This document shows, one piece after another, positions 43,278 to 51,527 of a stretch of DNA of 64,000 bases. This stretch comes from Sinosporangium siamense (GTDB taxonomy: Bacteria > Actinomycetota > Actinomycetes > Streptosporangiales > Streptosporangiaceae). The position numbers and the translations under genes are program-made. The DNA lies in NCBI RefSeq assembly GCF_016863435.1, contig NZ_BOOW01000028.1, forward strand, positions 1-64,000, in the 5' to 3' direction. Below the pieces are notes generated by a model. It saw only the letters and a list, made by a program, of their open reading frames with translations. It was not told the DNA's origin and did not search any database. How positions within the stretch are numbered: position 1 is the stretch's first letter; every line of letters begins with the position of its first letter.

Positions 43278-44879
43278 TCACCCGGTGGCGAGCAGGTCCC
43301 GGCAGGCCTCGCCGAGGACCTCGGAGGCGTGGTGACCCGCCGACTCGGGGGAGCGCCAGGTGATGAACCCGTCCGGGCGGATCAGAACCGCTCCGGTGCC
43401 GGTGATGCCGAACGCCGACATGCAACGTTTCTCGCGATCGACCAGGAACGACGACCCGCCCGCCGTGTCGTCCTCGGCGAGCCGGTATGCCGTGAGCGGC
43501 AATCCGTTGCGCTCGGCAACGCGGGTGGCGGCCTCGGTCCAGTCCGCGCCGTCGGGGCCGGCGATGAGCACCGGCCCGCCGGCCCACAGGTCCACCGTGG
43601 ACACCCGCTCGCCGTCCCGTTCCAGCCACACATGCGCGGCCCGGCTGCCGGGGGTGCCGCTCGGGTGAAGCGGGTCCTCGACGGGCTCGCCCGGGCCGTA
43701 GCGGTAACCGAACTTCACCGTCACCTCGGGCAGCGGTTCGATCCTCCCCACCTCGGGAGGCAGCTCGGCGCCGAACCAGTCCCGGCCCGCGGCCAACGCC
43801 TGATCCACGGTCAGCCGGGCGACCGGCCGCCGCTCGGCGTCGTAGGTGTCCAGCAGCGCCGGGCCCGCCCAGCCGCGCAGGACATAGGCGAGTTTCCAGG
43901 CGAGGTTGGCGGCGTCCTGGATGCCGGTGTTGGCGCCATAGGCCCCGGACGGCGGCATGACGTGAGCGGCGTCCCCCGCGAGGAAGACCCGCCCCACGGC
44001 GAACCTGTCCGCCACGGCCGCCCTGACCTGCCACGGCATGACGTCCAGCGGCTCGACCGCCAGATCGGGCACACCCGCCGCCGCCCTGGCCAGCTCCACG
44101 CATCGGTCCGGGCCGAACTGCCCGGCGCTCTCCCCGCGGTCGGGGTGGTAGGACACGTGCAGCGCCATCTTGTCGCCGACCACACGCACCATTCCCGAAA
44201 AATCAGGGTTGTTGACCTGACAGATCGCGAAGCTCTTGCCGCTGAGCGCATCCCCGAGGTCGGCGCGGACCATGATGCCCACAACATGCTCCAGCACACC
44301 GGCACCGCTCATGGCGAGCCCCAAACGGGTGCGAATGGCACTGCCCGCGCCGTCGGCGGCGATCAGATAGTCGGCACCGACCGCCGTGCGGGTGCCGGTG
44401 GCCCGGTCCAGCAGGGTCGTCCGTACGCCGTCGGGCTCCTGCTCGAACGACTCAAGCTCGGTCCCGAAACGCAGGTCCGCGCCGAGCGCCTCCGTGTGCT
44501 CGCGGAGCACCGGCTCAAGCACGTCCTGCGACAGGACCGCGTCGTCGCAGGGGCTGACATCGGAGAACCCGTCCTCCGTGCCACGCGTGCCCGGCGGGGA
44601 CAACCAGCGGAAATTCTCACTGGTCAGGCTTTCCGCCCACAGCAGCCCGGTGCCGGTGAGCCGCCAAGGGCCGGCCGCGCGCACGGACTCCTCCACCCCG
44701 GCGGCCCGGAACAGCTCCATGGAACGGGCGTTGTAGCCGGGGGTGCGCGGATGGATCGACGTGCCGGTATGGCGTTCGACCAGTGTCACGTCCACGCCGT
44801 GGCGGCGCAGGAACAAGGCGGCGGACAGTCCGACCAGGCTTCCGCCGACGATCAGTACTTGCGTGCGCTCTTCGGTCAT
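43278..44879 (-). CDS. FAD-dependent aromatic monooxygenase (PHBH/RdmE-like)
   Basis: A 533-residue class A flavoprotein hydroxylase: N-terminal FAD fold VLIVGGSLVGLSAALFLRRHG, the DG motif YLIAADGAGSAIR, the second FAD motif RVFLAGDAAHVMPPSGAYGA NTGIQDAANLAWKL, and a thioredoxin-like C-terminal domain. Relatives hydroxylate polyketide aromatics or inactivate antibiotics such as rifampicin and tetracycline. It overlaps neighbouring transcription with a TetR gene 5 bp downstream of it in sequence but upstream in transcription, so both genes form a tetR-monooxygenase operon under the promoter at 45527-45555. Confidence 0.9.
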   Translation of the reverse strand: MTEERTQVLIVGGSLVGLSAALFLRRHGVDVTLVERHTGTSIHPRTPGYNARSMELFRAAGVEESVRAAGPWRLTGTGLLWAESLTSENFRWLSPPGTRGTEDGFSDVSPCDDAVLSQDVLEPVLREHTEALGADLRFGTELESFEQEPDGVRTTLLDRATGTRTAVGADYLIAADGAGSAIRTRLGLAMSGAGVLEHVVGIMVRADLGDALSGKSFAICQVNNPDFSGMVRVVGDKMALHVSYHPDRGESAGQFGPDRCVELARAAAGVPDLAVEPLDVMPWQVRAAVADRFAVGRVFLAGDAAHVMPPSGAYGANTGIQDAANLAWKLAYVLRGWAGPALLDTYDAERRPVARLTVDQALAAGRDWFGAELPPEVGRIEPLPEVTVKFGYRYGPGEPVEDPLHPSGTPGSRAAHVWLERDGERVSTVDLWAGGPVLIAGPDGADWTEAATRVAERNGLPLTAYRLAEDDTAGGSSFLVDREKRCMSAFGITGTGAVLIRPDGFITWRSPESAGHHASEVLGEACRDLLATG

Positions 44880-44883
44880 GTCG

Positions 44884-45492
44884 TCAATCCTTTGGCTCGA
44901 AGGCGGCCAGCAGCCGGTGGAGCTCCTCGCTGAGACGGTCCTCGGCGCCGGCGGGCAGAGGCGGCCGGGTCACCATGCCGAGCACGAGATAGATGATCAT
45001 CGTGGCCACGGCACCGGTGTCGAGATCGCTCCGCACACGCCCGTCGCGTTGAGCGGCCCGCAGCCAGTCGCCGATGGCGCCGTGCCAGCCCTCGTGCCAG
45101 ACGGCGAGCATGGCCCGGAGCGTCGCGTCCTCGCGAGCGGCCCAGGTCATCTCGTTGAGCAGCCGGTAGTGCCCCGGCTCCGCGTCGGCGTGGCGGGCCA
45201 GCCCGGTGATCATCGTCTCCAGCGCGGCCAGCCCGTCGTCCCAGTCGGCGTCGAGCCGCAGCGGTGCCAGCATCTGCTCCTGAATCGTGTGCTCCAGCAC
45301 GGCCCTGACCAGGTCGTCCTTGGTGGGGAAGTAGTAGTGCAGGGTGGCGACGGTGATGCCGGCCTCACCTGCGATGTCGCGGGTGCGCGCTCCCTCCAGA
45401 CCGGAGCGGACCATCGCGCGATAGCCCGCTGCGATCAACCGCTCACGTTGCCTTGCCGATCGCGGCCCAGGTCTGGCGCGTTTGGCCGTCAT
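44884..45492 (-). CDS. TetR-family transcriptional regulator
   Basis: A 202-residue TetR regulator: HTH near residues 15-60 (LIAAGYRAMVRSGLEGARTR, then GITVATLHYYFPTKDDLV). ATG 45492 has GGAGGCGG 7 bp upstream. The monooxygenase gene follows 4 bp after the stop, so the two are co-transcribed. A perfect 22-bp palindrome covers the -10 box of the promoter in front of this gene, strong evidence for autorepression and for induction of the monooxygenase by its ligand. Confidence 0.92.
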   Translation of the reverse strand: MTAKRARPGPRSARQRERLIAAGYRAMVRSGLEGARTRDIAGEAGITVATLHYYFPTKDDLVRAVLEHTIQEQMLAPLRLDADWDDGLAALETMITGLARHADAEPGHYRLLNEMTWAAREDATLRAMLAVWHEGWHGAIGDWLRAAQRDGRVRSDLDTGAVATMIIYLVLGMVTRPPLPAGAEDRLSEELHRLLAAFEPKD

Positions 45493-45507
45493 GCGTCCGC
45501 CTCCACG

Positions 45508-45570
45508 TTTTCTATCACTTGATAGAAAAGTAGGGCGAGTAGGCCCACATGTCAATCAGTTGCTAGAAAA
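45508..45570 (-). promoter_or_regulatory. Promoter with palindromic TetR operator
   Basis: Minus-strand promoter TTGACA (45550-45555), 17-bp spacer, TACTTT (45527-45532). A perfect palindrome, arms TTTTCTATCA/TGATAGAAAA with 2-bp spacer (45508-45529), overlaps the -10 box. A second, degenerate copy (ATCAGTTGCTAGAAAA, 45555-45570) overlaps the -35 end. Very clear repressor layout. Confidence 0.8.
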
Positions 45571-45658
45571 CAACCTCTGACCTCGCGGAACGCCGCTCGC
45601 AGGGAGGTACGGCACAAGCCGGATCAAGCAGGCAACCGGGCGTCCTGACCGCGCCCGG

Positions 45659-46264
45659 TCACGCGAACCGGGAGTCGGTTCCGAGTCCTCGCAGCAGGGT
45701 GTCGACGATCAAGGTGGTCAGGGCGTCGACGTCACTCTCGGGGGAATGGCCCTGCGTCACCTCGTGAATGAGGGCGTAGTAGCAGCGCCGGGCCCACTCG
45801 ATGTCGACGTCGGGCCGCAGCAGCCCGGTGGCCTGCGCGCGGCGGAAAAGCCGGTCGCACTTCTCCAGCACGTCGGCGTGCACCCGGGCGATCTCCGGAT
45901 CCGCCGAGCCGGCGGCCCTGGTCATGGCGAAGCCCCAGCCGATCTTGACGCGGAGGACGTCGGCGGTCACCCGGTAGAGGACGACCGCGGGCGGCGCGGC
46001 GTCGGAGATCGCACCGTCGACGGCGGCGGCGAACTGCCCGGTGGCCCACCGGGTCAGGGCGTCGAGGAGTGCCTCACGCGTGGTGAAGCGCCGGTGGACG
46101 GTGGTGCGGGCGACACCGGCCGCCTCGGCGATCTGCTCCATGGTGGCCGTGGGATCGGCGGAGAGCACACGCTCGGCGGCTTCCAGGATCGTGCGCACCG
46201 TCCGCTCGGCGTCGGCGCGGAGCGGCTTGCCGCCTATGAGCAAGCGTTCATGCTGCGTCGTCAC
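45659..46264 (-). CDS. TetR-family transcriptional regulator
   Basis: A 201-residue TetR regulator: HTH near 22-65 (AAERVLSADPTATMEQIAEA, then GVARTTVHRRFTTREAL). GTG 46264 is preceded by no clear ribosome site; a TTG six bases upstream is an alternative. Divergent from the SDR gene at 46368, with an excellent 24-bp palindrome between them (46301-46324), so it most likely represses itself and the SDR. Confidence 0.9.
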   Translation of the reverse strand: MTTQHERLLIGGKPLRADAERTVRTILEAAERVLSADPTATMEQIAEAAGVARTTVHRRFTTREALLDALTRWATGQFAAAVDGAISDAAPPAVVLYRVTADVLRVKIGWGFAMTRAAGSADPEIARVHADVLEKCDRLFRRAQATGLLRPDVDIEWARRCYYALIHEVTQGHSPESDVDALTTLIVDTLLRGLGTDSRFA

Positions 46265-46300
46265 AGCCAAACACTACATCAAAGTGGCCATATCGGCCCG

Positions 46301-46324
46301 ACTTGCGTCATCGTTGTCGCAAGT
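46301..46324. promoter_or_regulatory. 24-bp palindromic operator between tetR and SDR
   Basis: Arms ACTTGCGTCATC and GTTGTCGCAAGT match at 10 of 12 positions. The same half-site (ACTTGCG) recurs in front of the TetR gene on the other side of the SDR (47187-47224). Confidence 0.7.
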
Positions 46325-46367
46325 TATAGCTTTGCTGCATCACGAACGACGCAACGAGGAGATGGAT

Positions 46368-47150
46368 ATGGACTTGCGGCTGAACGGGCGGACCGCCGTG
46401 GTGACCGGAGCCGGCCGGGGGATCGGGCTCGCCACCGTCACCGCGCTGAGAGGCGAGGGCATGCGTGTCGTCGCGGCGGCGCGGACGATCACGCCGGAGC
46501 TCAAGGAACTGGGCGCGATCGGGATCCCGGTGGACCTGGGGGTGGCCGGCGGGCCGGAGCGGCTGATCGAGACGGCGCTGGCCGAGCTGGGCGAGCTGGA
46601 CCTGCTCGTCAACAACGTGGGTGGGGGTGACGGCGGCGCGGTGGGCGGATTCCTGTCCTTCGACGACGACCAGTGGGCCGGGATGTATGGCCTGAACCTC
46701 TTCGCGGCGGTCCGCACGACCCGCGCCGCGCTGCCCAGCCTGGTGCGGCGGGGCGGCGCCATCGTCAACGTCTCGTCCAACACCGCTAGGCTCCCGCATG
46801 CCGGGCCCGCGCCGTACACCACGGCGAAGGCGGCGCTCACGGCACTCGGGAAGGCCCTCGCGGAGGAGTTCGGCCCTCAGGGGGTGCGCGTCAACACGGT
46901 GTCGCCCGGGCCGGTGCGCACCGCCATGTGGGAGTCGCCCGACGGTTACGGCGCCGAGCTCGCCGCCTCGCTCGGGCTGGAGCGTGAGCAGCTCGTGGCC
47001 GGGCTGCCCGGGGCGATGGGCATGACGACGGGACGGCTGGTGGAGCCGGAGGAGGTCGCCGCGTTGATCGCCTACCTGGCCTCACCGCTCGCGGGGAGCA
47101 CCGCGGGCGCCGATCACGTCATCGACGGCGGGGCCATCAAGACGGCGTGA
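46368..47150 (+). CDS. Short-chain dehydrogenase/reductase
   Basis: A 260-residue SDR: NAD(P) site TGAGRGIGLATV, NNVG motif LLVNNVGGGD, catalytic Ser in VNVSSNTARLPHAGP and Y-x3-K in PYTTAKAAL, and the PGPVRT segment. Family substrates are too varied to predict. ATG 46368 has AGGAG 6 bp upstream; ATG 46362 is too close to it. Flanked by two TetR genes, both with ACTTGCG operators. Confidence 0.92.
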   Translation: MDLRLNGRTAVVTGAGRGIGLATVTALRGEGMRVVAAARTITPELKELGAIGIPVDLGVAGGPERLIETALAELGELDLLVNNVGGGDGGAVGGFLSFDDDQWAGMYGLNLFAAVRTTRAALPSLVRRGGAIVNVSSNTARLPHAGPAPYTTAKAALTALGKALAEEFGPQGVRVNTVSPGPVRTAMWESPDGYGAELAASLGLEREQLVAGLPGAMGMTTGRLVEPEEVAALIAYLASPLAGSTAGADHVIDGGAIKTA

Positions 47151-47159
47151 CGGATCGTG

Positions 47160-47172
47160 GGCTCTGCCGTAC
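47160..47172. repeat. GGCT…GCCGTAC repeat copy
   Basis: GGCTCTGCCGTAC right after the SDR gene, one of the dispersed family members. Confidence 0.55.
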
Positions 47173-47186
47173 AGGCGCGGGGGCGA

Positions 47187-47224
47187 AACTTGCGGGTCGC
47201 GCATCTTTTCGTGACACGCAAGTT
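47187..47224. promoter_or_regulatory. AACTTGCG/CGCAAGTT operator pair upstream of tetR
   Basis: Perfect inverted half-sites AACTTGCG (47187-47194) and CGCAAGTT (47217-47224), 22 bp apart, in the promoter of the TetR at 47241. Identical to the half-site at 46301-46324. Confidence 0.6.
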
Positions 47225-47240
47225 TTGCTACCATCATCCT

Positions 47241-47846
47241 ATGGGGTTGCGTGAGCGGAAGAAGGCCGAGACACGTGCGGCGCTGAGCTGGGCGGCGCTC
47301 CGGCTGACCGTCGAGCGCGGGTTCGGCGAGGTCAAGGTGGAGGACATCGCCGAGGCCGCCGGTGTCTCACCGCGCACGTTCAACAACTACTTCTCCAGCA
47401 AGGGCGAGGCGATATTCGCCCGCCACCTCGACAGGTGCCTGCGTGTCGCGGAGGCGCTGCGCGAGCACCCGGAGGAACCGCTGTGGGATGCGATCGCCCG
47501 CGCGGTCCCCCTGCAGTTCGAGCCGAACGCCCCGGGGCAGACCCACCCTGTCCTGGACGCGGCGCGCTGGGGCGCGGGCGTGCGCATGATGGTCGCCGAA
47601 CCGGCGCTCCAGGGGGAACTGCTGCGGGCCGGGGCCGCCGCCGAGGCCGGGATCGCCGCCGCCGTGGCCGAGCGCACCGGCACCGACCTGGAGCGGGACC
47701 TTTATCCCCACCTCGTCGCGTCCGCGATCACCTCCGCGGTGAACGCCGCCATGGCACACAGCCTCCGGGCCGACCCGCCGGAGCCGCTGGCGCCCCTGCT
47801 CGCCGACGCCCTCGCCCAGCTCAAGGCGGGGCTGCCCACTCCATAG
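47241..47846 (+). CDS. TetR-family transcriptional regulator
   Basis: A 201-residue TetR regulator: RERKKAETRAALSWAALRLT lead-in, HTH with FGEVKVEDIAEAAGVSPRTF and NNYFSSKGEA. This NNYFxSK type is common next to SDR and MFS genes in actinomycetes. ATG 47241 has no ribosome site and lies 7 bp after a TACCAT box, so the mRNA is probably leaderless. Preceded by inverted AACTTGCG half-sites that match the operator on the far side of the SDR. Confidence 0.9.
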   Translation: MGLRERKKAETRAALSWAALRLTVERGFGEVKVEDIAEAAGVSPRTFNNYFSSKGEAIFARHLDRCLRVAEALREHPEEPLWDAIARAVPLQFEPNAPGQTHPVLDAARWGAGVRMMVAEPALQGELLRAGAAAEAGIAAAVAERTGTDLERDLYPHLVASAITSAVNAAMAHSLRADPPEPLAPLLADALAQLKAGLPTP

Positions 47847-47884
47847 AACCCGTGGGCGGGCCGCCTGCCCCGAGAAGGGAACGC

Positions 47885-47957
47885 ATCGCGATCGACGTCG
47901 TCGTCGCGGGCGTCGGCCCCAACGGCCTGATGCCGGCCTGCGAACTCGCCCTGGGGT
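47885..47957 (+). pseudogene. FAD monooxygenase, N-terminal fragment
   Basis: The frame IAIDVVVAGVGPNGLMPACE LALG is the GxGPxGLxxAxEL dinucleotide fold that begins PHBH-type monooxygenases. It follows a ribosome site (AAGGGA) but reads ATC where the start codon should be, and similarity stops after 24 residues, where a reversed integrase fragment begins. Confidence 0.6.
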
Positions 47958-47977
47958 GTCGGCAAGACTCGTCCAGT

Positions 47978-48155
47978 CAGGATGTGGGCGGATATGGCGA
48001 GGGCGCCCGCGTCGTCGAGGATGTCGGCGTCGGTGGCGACTTCGTCCATGAGTTGGTCGACCGCCCGGGCCGGACAGGCGCCCCCCGCGGCGGTTGAGAA
48101 ACAGCGCCGGGATGTCGGCGCCGGGCCAGGAGGCGTGGCCGGTGCGCCACTCGGT
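47978..48155 (-). pseudogene. Tyrosine recombinase (integrase) fragment
   Basis: Two frames give TEWRTGHASWPGADIPALFLN … RRGGRLSG and then RAVDQLMDEVATDADILDDA … AISAHIL, the part of XerC/phage-type integrases just before the catalytic HxLRHT motif. One frameshift (near 48072) and loss of the C-terminal catalytic Arg-His-Tyr region make it inactive. It is the only trace of a mobile element in this half of the window. Confidence 0.6.
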
Positions 48156-48523
48156 AGCGGATTGAACTTGCCGCAGGTGAGGTGCTGTTGGATCGGCTCG
48201 GCTGTCCGGCCAGGGACAGCGATGCGCAAACGCAGCCGGAGGCCCGATCTTGTATCACCGTTCGCAGTGGACTTCTTCGCGTATCCGCTCAGAACCGCGC
48301 TTCTGCTCCGCCCCGGCTGCGGCGTCGCCTGGCAGCGCACCACGGCAGACGGCCTCCACGCTGCGCTCGGCGCCTGGTTCGGGAGCGGTCTGAGCGCCAC
48401 CGCGGTCTTCTCCGTACGCCGCGGGCCCCGTGGCCGGGGCCGCCCCGCTGATCGCGCCACATCTGCTCGACCCGCCCCTGACCTGCGGCGGCGCGGCGAG
48501 GTGCGATGAAAGACTGCGTTGTC
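48156..48523. other. Intergenic region with no assigned gene
   Basis: A plus-strand frame includes a protein-like run (FFAYPLRTALLLRPGCGVAW QRTTADGLHAALGAWFGSGL) but has no start or known domain. It may be another relic. Confidence 0.3.
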
Positions 48524-49510
48524 ATGCGCGCAGCCTTCATCAAGACCCTCGGCCCGCCGGAGAACATCCGCTACGGCGAGTTGCCCACCCCCGAGCCGGG
48601 CCCGACCGACGTCCTGGTCGACGTCACCGCCGTCGCGGTCAACTCGGTGGACACCTTCGTGCGTTCCGGACTTTTCCGTACGCCGATCGTGTTTCCGTTC
48701 GTGGTCGGCCGCGACCTGGCCGGCACGGTCGCCGCGACGGGGCCGGGCGCGGTGGGGTTCGCGGTCGGCGACCCCGTGTGGTGCAACAGCCTTGGACACG
48801 GCGGACGCCAAGGTGCCGCCGCCGAGCGTGCCGTGGTCTCGGCCGACCGCCTCTACCACCTTCCCCAAGGGGTGGACCCGGTCCGCGCGGTCGCCGTGGC
48901 GCATCCGGCGGCCACGGCCTACCTCGCGCTGTTCACCCACGGCGGGCTTCGGGCGGGGGAGACGGTGCTGGTGGCCGGCGCCGCGGGAAACGTCGGCGGC
49001 GCGCTCGTCACGATGGCCCGGGAGGCGGGCGCCCGCGTGATCGCCGTAGCCGCCGGGCACGACTTCGACCACTGCCGCGCGCTGGGGGCGGACGTGGTCG
49101 TCGACTACCGGGATCCCTCCCTCAACGAGCACATCAAGGACAGCGTCCCCCACGGCGTCGACCTGCACATCGACACTTCGGGGCGGAACGACCTCACCGC
49201 CGCCGTCGACCTGTGCGCGCCGCGCGGCCGGATCGTCGTGCTGTCCGGCGCCCGCTCACGGCCGGTGTTCCCGGTGGGGGCGTTCTACATGAAGGACTGC
49301 ACGATCAGCGGCTTCGTGATCTCCCACGCGACGGTCGCCGAACTCGCCGAGGCCGCCGCGACCGTCAACCGGCACCTGGCGGCCGACCGGCTGCACCCCC
49401 GCCACGTCGAGACCCATCCGCTGAGCGCCACCGCCGACCTCCACAGCCGGATGGAACACGGCGAACTCCACGGCAGGCGGGCGGTCCTGCGCCCGGACCT
49501 CGACACGTGA
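48524..49510 (+). CDS. Zinc-binding-dehydrogenase-type quinone reductase
   Basis: A 328-residue MDR-family NADPH:quinone oxidoreductase: GroES-like N-domain with VVGRDLAGTVAATGPGAVGF, and a Rossmann fold with VLVAGAAGNVGGALVTMARE AGARV and ADVVVDYRDPS. No structural or catalytic zinc cysteines, as expected for the zeta-crystallin group. ATG 48524 gives the usual MRA start; ATG 48506 with GCGAGG upstream is an alternative. Stands alone. Confidence 0.88.
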   Translation: MRAAFIKTLGPPENIRYGELPTPEPGPTDVLVDVTAVAVNSVDTFVRSGLFRTPIVFPFVVGRDLAGTVAATGPGAVGFAVGDPVWCNSLGHGGRQGAAAERAVVSADRLYHLPQGVDPVRAVAVAHPAATAYLALFTHGGLRAGETVLVAGAAGNVGGALVTMAREAGARVIAVAAGHDFDHCRALGADVVVDYRDPSLNEHIKDSVPHGVDLHIDTSGRNDLTAAVDLCAPRGRIVVLSGARSRPVFPVGAFYMKDCTISGFVISHATVAELAEAAATVNRHLAADRLHPRHVETHPLSATADLHSRMEHGELHGRRAVLRPDLDT

Positions 49511-49548
49511 CACGATGGTTGGTGTACGTCCCCGGCTCGGCAGCGGCA

Positions 49549-50010
49549 TCATGCCGAGATCCGGGACTTCTTCCGGCGCTCTGTCGGTTCGGCGTTCAGG
49601 CGGTCGCGTTCCCCGCGCAGCAGGTCCCGCCAATCGGCCGGCCAGTTGATCAGGGCGAAGACGAACATGATCACCAGGTTGACGGGGGCGGCGACGCGTT
49701 CGTAGAGCTCGCTGCCGACCACGATGTGCGTCGTGGTCGCGGCGGTGAGGAGCAGGATCAGGGCCGTCGCGCCGATGAACTTGAATCGCCGGCGGGGAAC
49801 GACCAGCAACACGGCGCACACCCCCTCAATGGTCCCGACCACGAACCTGAACCAGGACGGATAGCCCCACTCGACGAACTTCACCGAATACGCCGGCCCG
49901 AAGAACGTGGGGCCAGGCCAGTACTTCGTGACGAAGCCCATGAAGAACGTGAACGCCACGAACCAGTAGAAGGCCGTGAGCAGTCGTCGTGGCCACACGC
50001 GGGTGGACAT
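49549..50010 (-). CDS. DoxX-like membrane protein
   Basis: A 153-residue protein with four membrane helices and the DoxX-like segment FVEWGYPSWFRFVVGTIEGV after helix 1. ATG 50010 follows GGAGGAAACCATC. It is divergent from an ECF41-type sigma factor gene; DoxX-like and carboxymuconolactone-type genes are frequent neighbours and targets of that sigma group. Function within redox or quinone metabolism is only presumed. Confidence 0.85.
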   Translation of the reverse strand: MSTRVWPRRLLTAFYWFVAFTFFMGFVTKYWPGPTFFGPAYSVKFVEWGYPSWFRFVVGTIEGVCAVLLVVPRRRFKFIGATALILLLTAATTTHIVVGSELYERVAAPVNLVIMFVFALINWPADWRDLLRGERDRLNAEPTERRKKSRISA

Positions 50011-50160
50011 GATGGTTTCCTCCGAAGTAACTCGACTGCGAAAACGGATGCCGCAAGTTCAGGCCGGCTGGATGGGGAGCTGCTCCTCATGTGTGCCGGT
50101 CACATCGGCGAAGGCCGACGGGTCATAGACATGACACGACCCGACGAAGGAATGTGACCG

Positions 50161-51030
50161 ATGGGTGACCACGAGTTTCCGGCCGACCGATTCGAGGGGC
50201 ATCGCCGTCACCTGCGAGCGGTGGCCTACCAACTGCTCGGGTCACAGAGTGAGGCCGACGACGCCGTCCAGGAGGCGTGGCTGCGGTTCAGCCGCTCAGA
50301 CACCGGCGAGGTGGAGAACCTGAGGGGGTGGCTGACCACGGTCGTCGCCCGGATATCGCTGAACATGCTGCGCTCGCGCACCACTCTGCGCGAGGACCCC
50401 TTGGAGGCCGTGGCTCAGGACTCAGCCGGCGACGGCGGGAGCGATCCGGAGCAGGCCGCGCTGGTGTCCGACTCGGTCGGCCTGGCGATGCTGGTGGTGC
50501 TGGACATGCTCACTCCCGCCGAGCGGCTGGCCTTCGTCCTTCATGACGTCTTCGCCGTGCCGTTCGAGGAGATCGCACCGATCGTGGATCGCTCCCCGGC
50601 CGCGGCCAGGAAGCTCGCCAGCAGGGCCCGGCGGCGGGTCCAGGGGGCGGACCCTCCGTCCGATGCCGACCTGCTGCGGCAGAAGGAGATCGTCAGCGCC
50701 TTCCTCGCGGCCTCGCGGGGCGGCGACTTCAGCGCCTTGCTCACGCTGCTCGACCCGGGCGTGGTGCTGCACGCCGATCGTGCGGCCGTGCTCACGGGGG
50801 CGTCCGGGCGGCTCCGCGGCGCTTCGGCGGTGGCCGAAACCTTCTGCGGCCGTGCCCAAGGCGCGCGACTGGCGCTGGTCGACGGGGCAGCCGGAGCCGT
50901 TTGGTCAGCGGGCGGGCAGCCGCGCATGGCGTTCGACTTCACGATCACGGCGGGGCGGATCACCGAGATCAACCTGATCGCAGACCTCGACCACCTGCGC
51001 GAACTCCACCTGCAGGTCATCGAGAACTGA
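50161..51030 (+). CDS. ECF41-type sigma factor with SnoaL-like C-terminal domain
   Basis: A 289-residue sigma factor: region 2 (HLRAVAYQLLGSQSEADDAV QEAWLRF), region 4 (LTPAERLAFVLHDVFAVPFE EIAPIVDRSPAAARKLASRA), then a 120-residue SnoaL/NTF2-like extension. This is the ECF41/SigJ layout, in which the C-terminal domain regulates the sigma factor in cis and no separate anti-sigma is needed. Divergent from the DoxX-like gene, a likely target. ATG 50161. Confidence 0.92.
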   Translation: MGDHEFPADRFEGHRRHLRAVAYQLLGSQSEADDAVQEAWLRFSRSDTGEVENLRGWLTTVVARISLNMLRSRTTLREDPLEAVAQDSAGDGGSDPEQAALVSDSVGLAMLVVLDMLTPAERLAFVLHDVFAVPFEEIAPIVDRSPAAARKLASRARRRVQGADPPSDADLLRQKEIVSAFLAASRGGDFSALLTLLDPGVVLHADRAAVLTGASGRLRGASAVAETFCGRAQGARLALVDGAAGAVWSAGGQPRMAFDFTITAGRITEINLIADLDHLRELHLQVIEN

Positions 51031-51048
51031 CAAGAGCGCCGCGCGACG

Positions 51049-51396
51049 TCAGCCCTGCAGGGGGGCGCCGCCGAACCCGATCTCGTTTCCTTCGGGGTCA
51101 CGGTAGACGGCCTTGCGCACACCGTTGGCGTAGGTCTCCCGCTCCGCGGGGGCGAGCCCCCGTTCGGCGATCTGGGCCACGAGTGTGTCGAAGTCGTCGA
51201 CGAAGACCGTGTGCAAGGCGTTGCCGGCCTTCTCGGGCAGGTGCTCGATGAACAAGGAGCGATGTTCCGCGAGCTCCCACACCGCTTCGGTGTCGCTCGC
51301 GACGAAAGTGGGCGGGGATCCGAGCAGCTGTTCATACCATTTCAGCGCCGCGGGGTAATCGGCGACCGGGATTCCCGCATATAGGTCAAGAGCCAT
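51049..51396 (-). CDS. VOC/glyoxalase superfamily protein
   Basis: A 115-residue single VOC module pair: IPVADYPAALKWYEQLLGSP at the start and VYRDPEGNEIGFG at the end. No more specific function is evident. ATG 51396 follows AGGATCGTGG. The long hairpin at 51433-51516 lies just upstream and separates it from a degraded VOC gene on the same strand, which suggests that one copy is the survivor of a pair. Confidence 0.88.
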   Translation of the reverse strand: MALDLYAGIPVADYPAALKWYEQLLGSPPTFVASDTEAVWELAEHRSLFIEHLPEKAGNALHTVFVDDFDTLVAQIAERGLAPAERETYANGVRKAVYRDPEGNEIGFGGAPLQG

Positions 51397-51426
51397 GCCA
51401 CGATCCTAGGAGTTCACATGACATGC

Positions 51427-51522
51427 GGCTTCCGCCGTACTCACCAGCCGGCGGTTTCCTGCCCGCCCACGTGAGTGCAAGGCGGGCAGGAAACCGCCGG
51501 CGAGCCTCGTACGGCGAAGCCC
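51427..51522. repeat. Very long inverted repeat bounded by GCCGTAC cores
   Basis: Inner stem: 21-bp perfect arms at 51447-51467 and 51481-51501 around a 13-nt loop. Outer stem: CGCCGTAC (51433-51440) with GTACGGCG (51509-51516). The outer arms are two opposing members of the dispersed GGCTTnnGCCGTAC family, so the element looks like two copies plus an inserted hairpin. It would terminate transcription and resembles a small palindromic mobile element. Confidence 0.75.
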
Positions 51523-51527
51523 GCCTC

